Shown: piece after piece, positions 59,426 through 64,000 of the stretch
How the letters are laid out: each line of letters starts with the position of its first letter
How positions within the stretch are numbered: position 1 is the first letter of the stretch
DNA from: Modestobacter sp. VKM Ac-2977
GTDB taxonomy: Bacteria; Actinomycetota; Actinomycetes; Mycobacteriales; Geodermatophilaceae
Assembly: GCF_026968045.1 (NCBI RefSeq)
Contig: NZ_JAPVBQ010000003.1
Span: 466,060-530,059 of the forward strand
Length of the DNA: 64,000 bases
Reading direction: 5' to 3'
Program-made: the position numbers and the translations under genes
Notes under the pieces: generated by a model
The model's input: only the letters and a program-made list of their open reading frames with translations
Databases searched by the model: none
What the model was told of the DNA's origin: nothing

Positions 59426-60607
59426 ATGGCGAGTTCGCACACCTCTGTCCGTCGTGGCCGCAACGGCCGACGGGCCCTGCTCACCCTGATCGCAGCGGGT
59501 GGCCTGACTCTCGCTCCGCTGCCCGCCCTGGCAGCTCCCGAAACACCCACCACCTCCCAGGAGGCGGCCGAGCTCATCGCCGCCCGCGGTCACGACCTCG
59601 AGGTCGTCACCGAGAAGATGCACGAAGCGACCGACGTGCTGACCAGCATGAAGGCCGCCTCGGACGCCGCCGCCGCCGAGCTCGTCGCCGCCGAGGCGGC
59701 CGTGGTCGAGGCCCGTGACCACGTGCGCCAGGTCGCCCGCAGCGCCTTCACCGGTGAGCAGCTCTCCTCGCTGCAGGCCATGCTCACCAGCTCCTCCGCC
59801 GACGAGATGCTCGACCGGATGGGCACGCTGGACAGCATCGCCGGGCACAACAACGAGGTGCTCGGGGTCGCGCAGCAGGCCAGCGTCACCGCCGACGAGG
59901 CGAAGGCCGCTGCCGAGAAGGCCGCCGCCGACGCGGAGGCCCAGGTCGCTGAGGTCGCTGCCCAGCAGGCCGGCCTCAATGCGCAGATCGCCGAGTACCA
60001 GGCCGAGTACGAGCGGCTCTCCGCCGAGGAGCGGGAGCGCGCCCGGATCCTGGCCGAGCAGCACGCGGCCGCAGAAGCGGCTCAGGCCGCAGCCGAGCGC
60101 GAGGCCCAGGCGGCCGCGGCGGCCGAGCGCAACAACTCCCAGACGGCCTCGCGGGACGAGCGCACGGCCCCGGCCGCCGGTTCTTCTGCACCCCGCTCCG
60201 CCTCCGTCGCGGCGCCGGCCCCGGCTCCGGCCGCGCCGGTCGTGGCCAGCAGCGGTGCTGCCGCCGCCGCGGTGAACACCGCGATGGCCCAGCGTGGCAA
60301 GTCCTACGTCTGGGGCGCCACCGGTCCGAACTCCTACGACTGCTCCGGGCTGGTGAAGTACTCCTACGCCGCGGCGGGGGTCAACCTGCCCCGCAGCAGT
60401 CGGCAGCAGGCGGCGTCGGGCCGGGCGGTCTCCCGCGGCGAGCTGCAGCCGGGCGACCTCATCGCCTACTACAGCCCGGTCAGCCACATCGGCATCTACA
60501 TCGGCAACGGCCAGATGGTCCACGCGCCGACGTCGGGTGACGTGGTCAAGGTCGCCAGCATCGACGCCATGGGCCCCATCACCGCCATGCGTCGGGTCGC
60601 CGGCTGA
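59426..60607 (+). CDS. Secreted NlpC/P60 peptidoglycan endopeptidase
   Basis: 393 residues. Signal peptide (about 1-36) ending at ALAAPE; a long Ala/Glu-rich coiled coil (about 45-235, as in RipA/PcsB); a Pro/Ala linker; and a C-terminal NlpC/P60 domain with Cys306 (YDCSGLVKYS), His354 (SHIGIYIG) and a downstream His (MVHAPTSG). It cuts peptidoglycan stem peptides during growth or division. ATG 59426 gives the signal peptide; the riboswitch's AAAGGA lies 14 bases upstream, farther than usual. A c-di-AMP riboswitch controls it. Confidence 0.95.
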   Translation: MASSHTSVRRGRNGRRALLTLIAAGGLTLAPLPALAAPETPTTSQEAAELIAARGHDLEVVTEKMHEATDVLTSMKAASDAAAAELVAAEAAVVEARDHVRQVARSAFTGEQLSSLQAMLTSSSADEMLDRMGTLDSIAGHNNEVLGVAQQASVTADEAKAAAEKAAADAEAQVAEVAAQQAGLNAQIAEYQAEYERLSAEERERARILAEQHAAAEAAQAAAEREAQAAAAAERNNSQTASRDERTAPAAGSSAPRSASVAAPAPAPAAPVVASSGAAAAAVNTAMAQRGKSYVWGATGPNSYDCSGLVKYSYAAAGVNLPRSSRQQAASGRAVSRGELQPGDLIAYYSPVSHIGIYIGNGQMVHAPTSGDVVKVASIDAMGPITAMRRVAG

Positions 60608-60630
60608 CAGCTGCACCACCCCGCGACACC

Positions 60631-60672
60631 CGCCGGTGCCCCGGTCGCCTGACGGCGGCCGGGGCACCGGCG
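60631..60672 (+). terminator. Terminator after the NlpC/P60 gene
   Basis: Perfect 14-bp stem (CGCCGGTGCCCCGG at 60631-60644 and complement at 60659-60672) with a 14-base loop, 24 bases after the stop codon. Confidence 0.88.
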
Positions 60673-60791
60673 CGTCCGGGCACCGGCGTGTCCGAGCCCG
60701 GTGGCGGCGATCACGCGAGCCCGCGCACCGGCGCTCCGTCCCGCCGGGCACGATGAGGACCAGTCCACCCGCGCCCACTCCGAGGAGCACC

Positions 60792-61139
60792 GTGCCCGCC
60801 GCACTGACCGACCCCACGAGGGTCGCCCGCGTCTTCCGCGTCGTCGCCATCGCCGAGGCCGTCTCCTGGGTGCTGCTGCTGGCCGGCATGTTCGTCAAGC
60901 GGGTGCTGCAGACCTCGGAGCTGGGCGTGCAGGTGTTCGGCCCGGTCCACGGTGCGGTGTTCGTGGTCTACGTCGTCGTCGCCCTGCTGGCCTGGCGGGT
61001 GCTGCGCTGGACGCCGGCCACCGGCCTGCTGGCGCTGGCCGCCTCCATCCCGCCACTGGTGACCATCTGGTTCGAGCGCTGGGCCCGGCGTACCGGCCGG
61101 CTGCCGGTCGACGCCACCACGCCGGTCCGGGCCGGCTGA
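60792..61139 (+). CDS. DUF3817 membrane protein
   Basis: 115-residue protein with three hydrophobic helices. FRVVAIAEAVSWVLLLAGMFVKR and FGPVHGAVFVVYVVVALLAWRVL are DUF3817 signatures (E-x-x-S-W in helix 1, GPVHG in helix 2). The function is unknown. GTG 60792 with GAGGAG five bases upstream. The serine hydrolase gene starts seven bases after its stop. It is a relative of the gene at 20931. Confidence 0.88.
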   Translation: MPAALTDPTRVARVFRVVAIAEAVSWVLLLAGMFVKRVLQTSELGVQVFGPVHGAVFVVYVVVALLAWRVLRWTPATGLLALAASIPPLVTIWFERWARRTGRLPVDATTPVRAG

Positions 61140-61146
61140 GCGCACG

Positions 61147-62475
61147 ATGGTCACGCCCGTCCTGCCCGCCACCGCCCGCACCCTGCTGGCCCGCACCGCC
61201 CGGGTCCAGCGCGACGGCCGGGCGCCCAGCCTGGTCGCGGGCGTCGTCCGGGACGGCGGGCTGGCCTGGTCGGCCGGTCGCGGCGACGTCGCCGAGCCGC
61301 ACACCGACGTGCAGTACCGGCTGGGCTCGATCAGCAAGACGGTGACGGCCCTGGTCGTGCTCCGGCTGCGCGACGAGGGTCGCCTGGGGCTCGACGACCT
61401 GCTCGAGGAGCACGTCCCCGGCACCCCCTTCGGGGAGCGCACCGTGGGCCAGCTGCTCGCCCACCTCGCCGGCGCGAGCTCGGAGAGCCCCGGCGGCTGG
61501 TGGGAGCGCGTCCCCGGCGGGTCGCTGGCCGAGCTGCGGCTGACCGACGACGACGTCGTCCTGGGCAGCGCCCGGCGGTTCCACTACTCGAACCTCGGGT
61601 TCGGGCTGCTCGGTGAGCTGGTCGCCCGGCACCGTGGGCGCTCCTGGGCCGAGGTGGTCCGGGACGAGGTGCTGCTGCCGCTGGGCATGGAGCGCACCAC
61701 GCCGCGGCCCACCGGTCGGGCGGCACAGGGTGCGGCGGTGCACCCGTGGGCGGACGTCGTCCTGCCCGAGCCCGAGCACGACGCCGGCGTCATGGCCGCG
61801 GCCGGCCAGCTGTGGGCGACGCTGGCCGACCTCGGCCGATTCGCCGCCTTCCTGCTCGGCGACACCGGCGACGTGCTCTCCCCGGCGACGCTGGAGGAGA
61901 TGACCGTGCCGGCCGGGATCGACTCGTCGTCCCCCGGGTGGTCGGCGTACGGGCTGGGGGTGCAGGTGCTGCGGGTCGACGGGCACACCCTCATCGGCCA
62001 CGGCGGCTCGATGCCGGGCTTCCTGGCCGGGGTCTTCGTCGACCGGTCCGAGCAGGCCGGAGCGGTGATGCTGGCCAACACGACCAGTGGGCTCGACCCG
62101 CTGGTGCCAGGGCTGCTGGCCGACCTGCGGGCCGCCGAGCCCCGGATCGTCGACGCCTGGGTGCCGTCCCCGCCGCCGCTGCCGCTCGACCTGCTCGGCG
62201 TCTGGTTCTGGGGGCCGGCCCCGCTGGTGCTGCGCGCCCAGTCCGGGGGGCTGCTGCACCTGGGGCCGCTGCCCGGCCGGCCAGGCCGGGCGAGCCGGTT
62301 CGCTCCCCGCGCGGACGGCACGTGGGTCGGGCTGGACGGCTACTACGCCGGCGAGACGCTGCGGATCGCCCCTGACCACCTGGACCTGGCGACGTTCGTG
62401 CTCACCCGTACGCCCTACGACCCCGAGGCGCCCGTGCCCGGCGGGGTCGACGAGCGCGGCTGGACGGCGCCCTAG
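61147..62475 (+). CDS. Serine hydrolase of the beta-lactamase/esterase family
   Basis: 442 residues of the class-C beta-lactamase-related group. Catalytic Ser61-x-x-Lys64 in LGSISKTV, Tyr147-Ser-Asn in FHYSNLGFG, and His-Gly-Gly in LIGHGGSMPG near 285. A C-terminal beta-rich part (about 345-442) follows. No signal peptide, so cytoplasmic; it is more probably an esterase or D-aminopeptidase-like enzyme than a resistance enzyme. ATG 61147, seven bases after the DUF3817 stop. Confidence 0.9.
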   Translation: MVTPVLPATARTLLARTARVQRDGRAPSLVAGVVRDGGLAWSAGRGDVAEPHTDVQYRLGSISKTVTALVVLRLRDEGRLGLDDLLEEHVPGTPFGERTVGQLLAHLAGASSESPGGWWERVPGGSLAELRLTDDDVVLGSARRFHYSNLGFGLLGELVARHRGRSWAEVVRDEVLLPLGMERTTPRPTGRAAQGAAVHPWADVVLPEPEHDAGVMAAAGQLWATLADLGRFAAFLLGDTGDVLSPATLEEMTVPAGIDSSSPGWSAYGLGVQVLRVDGHTLIGHGGSMPGFLAGVFVDRSEQAGAVMLANTTSGLDPLVPGLLADLRAAEPRIVDAWVPSPPPLPLDLLGVWFWGPAPLVLRAQSGGLLHLGPLPGRPGRASRFAPRADGTWVGLDGYYAGETLRIAPDHLDLATFVLTRTPYDPEAPVPGGVDERGWTAP

Positions 62476-62478
62476 GCG

Positions 62479-63114
62479 TCAGGTGCCGGGCGGTCGGACG
62501 CTGGGGTACAGGCCGGCGGCGTACTGCTCGCCGTAGTACTGCTCCAGCTCGGCCAGTGGCGTGGCGGCGGCCTCCTGGGCGTGCGCGATCCGGGCCCGGG
62601 AGGGCAACGCCCCGGGGTCCCAGGTCGCCGGGTCCCACAGCTGGGACCGCAGGAACGCCTTGGCACAGTGGTAGAAGACCGTTTCGATGTCCACGACCAT
62701 GGCCAGCAGCGGCCGGTGTCCGCGGACGAGCATCCGGTCCAGCAGGTCCTCGTCGCGCACCAGGCGGGCGCGGCCCTGCACCCGGAAGGTGTCGCTGCGG
62801 CCGGGCACCAGGTAGATCAGCCCGACGTGCGGGTTGGTCAGGATGTTGCGGAACCCGTCGGCGCGGCGGTTGCCGGCGCGCTCGGGCAGCGCGATCGTCC
62901 GGTCGTCCAGGACGACGGTGAAGCCGGGTGGGTCGCCCTTCGGGGAGACGTCGCAGCTGCCGTCGGCCGCGGAGGTCGCCACCAGGCAGAACGGGGAGGC
63001 GGCCAGCCACTCCCGGTCGATGGCGTCCAGGCAGAGGCGGTCCTTGGTGGCGGCGCGGGGCGCCGGTTCACCCAGCAGCTCGCGCAGCTCCGCCTCGGTG
63101 GTGATCTCGTCCAC
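62479..63114 (-). CDS. PPOX-type FMN flavoprotein (MSMEG_1061 family)
   Basis: 211-residue pyridoxamine-5-phosphate-oxidase-fold protein. SPFCLVATSAADGSCDVSPKGDPPGFTVVLDDRTIALPERAGNRRADGFRNILTNPHVGLIYLVPG is the FMN-binding core, and KAFLRSQLWDP fits the MSMEG_1061 group. Reductase role on an unknown substrate, perhaps F420- or FMN-linked. GTG 63114 gives the family N-terminus; an earlier GTG at 63153 is possible. It converges on the serine hydrolase, 3 bases apart. Confidence 0.87.
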   Translation of the reverse strand: MDEITTEAELRELLGEPAPRAATKDRLCLDAIDREWLAASPFCLVATSAADGSCDVSPKGDPPGFTVVLDDRTIALPERAGNRRADGFRNILTNPHVGLIYLVPGRSDTFRVQGRARLVRDEDLLDRMLVRGHRPLLAMVVDIETVFYHCAKAFLRSQLWDPATWDPGALPSRARIAHAQEAAATPLAELEQYYGEQYAAGLYPSVRPPGT

Positions 63115-63171
63115 GGCGCCAGTCTGGCCCACCGGCACCGTCCGGAGGCTCACCCCGGACGGTGCGGGTCC

Positions 63172-63690
63172 TCAGGGGAGGTCGAACGCGTCCATCGTCG
63201 TCTTCACGACGACGCCGTAGGCCAGGTGCGGGACGACGTCGGTGACCCAGGAGGACAGCGGCCAGGTGCGCGGGTCGGTGATCCCGAGCGCGGTCATCGG
63301 GCCGTTGGTGCCGATCAGCACGCCGACCGTGGTCAGCGCCGCCCCGACGAGGGGCTGGGAGCGGAAGCCGGCCGCGCGGGCGAGCCCGGCGAGCACCCCG
63401 ACCCCCACCCCGGCCGCCAGCCCGGTGAGCGGGCCCAGCCCCTGGACCCGGTTCTGCCGGGTCTCCTCGTCGCCCGGGATCGACACGTGGGCCTTCTCCG
63501 CGAGCGCCTCGACCGTCTGCTCGGGGGTGGAGCTGGTGCCCCGGCCCCGGCCGGCCATGTCCAGGTAGGTGACGGCGTTGAGCGCGGTCGTCCCCGCTGC
63601 GCCGGCGGCGGCCCCGCGGAGCACCCAGCCCAGCGTGCTGATCCCGCGCTTGCCCTTGCCGATCGTCCCGAACGGGGTGTGCTTGGCCAT
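63172..63690 (-). CDS. Hypothetical membrane-associated protein
   Basis: 172 residues. A basic N-terminus (MAKHTPFGTIGKGKRG) is followed by a hydrophobic Gly/Ala helix (GWVLRGAAAGAAGTTALNAVTYLD), then a polar part (GTSSTPEQTVEALAEKAHVSIPGDEETRQNRVQGLGPLTGL) and two further hydrophobic stretches (AAGVGVGVLAGLARAAG, LVGAALTTVGVLIG). Similar proteins occur in actinobacteria without a known role. ATG 63690 with GGGCGG upstream. Confidence 0.7.
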   Translation of the reverse strand: MAKHTPFGTIGKGKRGISTLGWVLRGAAAGAAGTTALNAVTYLDMAGRGRGTSSTPEQTVEALAEKAHVSIPGDEETRQNRVQGLGPLTGLAAGVGVGVLAGLARAAGFRSQPLVGAALTTVGVLIGTNGPMTALGITDPRTWPLSSWVTDVVPHLAYGVVVKTTMDAFDLP

Positions 63691-63732
63691 GGTCGCCGCC
63701 CTACCCGGGCCGCCGGGTGGGCGAAACGACCG

Positions 63733-64000
63733 TCAGCGCCAGCTGAGCCGGCTGCGGGCGGACCAGTACTGCGCCGGCTCCTCGGGCTGCACCCACCCCG
63801 ATGCGGTCGGCTCCTCGGCCGTCAGGTCCAGGGTGCGGGCGGCGGCGTTGCTCTCCAGCTGCGCCACGGTCACCGCGCCGGAGAGCACGACGTCGCACCA
63901 CGGCTGGGCCAGCGCCGCGGCCAGGGCGAGGGCGTCGACCCCGACGCCGCGCTCCTGCGCGGCAGCGGCCAGCGGGGAGTCCGCTGCGCTGCCCCGGTCG
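63733..64000 (-). CDS. Aldo/keto reductase C-terminus (cut by window edge)
   Basis: Only the last 89 codons lie in the window. Reading from the right edge: AAAQERGVGVDALALAAALAQPWCDVVLSGAVTVAQLESNAAA, then TASGWVQPEEPAQYWSARSRLSWR. The LSGAVTVAQLESNAAA stretch is the typical C-terminal NADPH-binding helix of aldo/keto reductases. The upstream part, including the catalytic Tyr, is off the edge. Confidence 0.75.
   Translation of the reverse strand, partial: DRGSAADSPLAAAAQERGVGVDALALAAALAQPWCDVVLSGAVTVAQLESNAAARTLDLTAEEPTASGWVQPEEPAQYWSARSRLSWR

Noticed and set aside
62402-63010. Minus-strand frame overlapping the PPOX gene
   Set aside because: Different frame of the same strand as a well-supported flavoprotein; Arg/Gly-rich with no motifs.
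1-64000. tRNA, rRNA, CRISPR, IS element, prophage or integrase
   Set aside because: No cloverleaf or rRNA stretch, spaced repeat array, transposase motif or target-site duplication was recognised.

Overview
The window is very GC-rich DNA from a high-GC actinobacterium. The gene set (acVLRF1-type peptidyl-tRNA hydrolase, DUF3817, DUF2277 and DUF2332 proteins, HelR-like helicase, c-di-AMP riboswitch before an NlpC/P60 gene), frequent GTG starts and start codons placed about 7 nt after a TAnnnT box suggest Geodermatophilaceae (Blastococcus, Modestobacter or Geodermatophilus). That placement is inferred, not proven. It reads as an ordinary chromosomal stretch: I see no insertion sequence, phage, integrase, CRISPR array, rRNA or tRNA.

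Layout. 1-1.6 kb: two FecCD siderophore-iron permeases behind an IdeR/DtxR-like iron box. 1.9-3.5 kb: an acyl-CoA dehydrogenase and a DUF2277 protein, separated by stacked palindromes. 3.5-7 kb: a mannitol PTS permease (EIICBA) divergent from a zinc polyol-type dehydrogenase, with a good promoter and a CRP-like site between them. 7-8.8 kb: threonine ammonia-lyase and a DUF4190 protein. 9-10.9 kb: a DesK/NarL-type two-component system. 10.9-16 kb: pyruvate carboxylase flanked by two SDR genes. 16.2-19.8 kb: an NhaA antiporter carrying thioredoxin, cyclic-nucleotide-binding-like and glutaredoxin-like domains, coupled to a DUF2332 gene. 19.8-24.6 kb: a MarR regulator divergent from small membrane proteins, a split soluble Aer-like receptor (PAS protein plus MCP signalling protein), and a YgiB/YgiC-like pair. 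24.7-33.7 kb: hydrolase, VOC protein, EamA exporter, several DUF proteins, CPBP protease, MOSC protein, a second acyl-CoA dehydrogenase and an AI-2E family transporter.

33.7-36.4 kb: a hybrid sensor kinase ending in an RsbW-like ATPase, which joins a phosphorelay to a possible sigma-factor switch. 36.6-43.7 kb: FKBP, regulator/effector pairs (MerR-SDR, ArsR-SRPBCC), DsbA-like oxidoreductase, nitronate monooxygenase, FBP zinc-finger protein and an old-yellow-enzyme reductase. 43.7-47.9 kb: GTP-type PEP carboxykinase, an MFS transporter and acVLRF1. 47.9-58.7 kb: flavin monooxygenase, alcohol dehydrogenase, DUF2382 stress protein, HelR-like RNA-polymerase motor, PPK2 kinase, YihY protein, and a phytoene-desaturase-like oxidoreductase with a GNAT enzyme. 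59-64 kb: a c-di-AMP riboswitch and a secreted NlpC/P60 hydrolase, DUF3817, a serine hydrolase, a PPOX flavoprotein and a partial aldo/keto reductase.

Pyruvate carboxylase and PEP carboxykinase together support anaplerosis and gluconeogenesis. The most unusual features are (i) two families of long perfect palindromes at gene ends, one member carrying a compensatory base pair change, (ii) the four-part NhaA fusion, (iii) the kinase with a C-terminal RsbW-like domain and (iv) the split Aer-like receptor.
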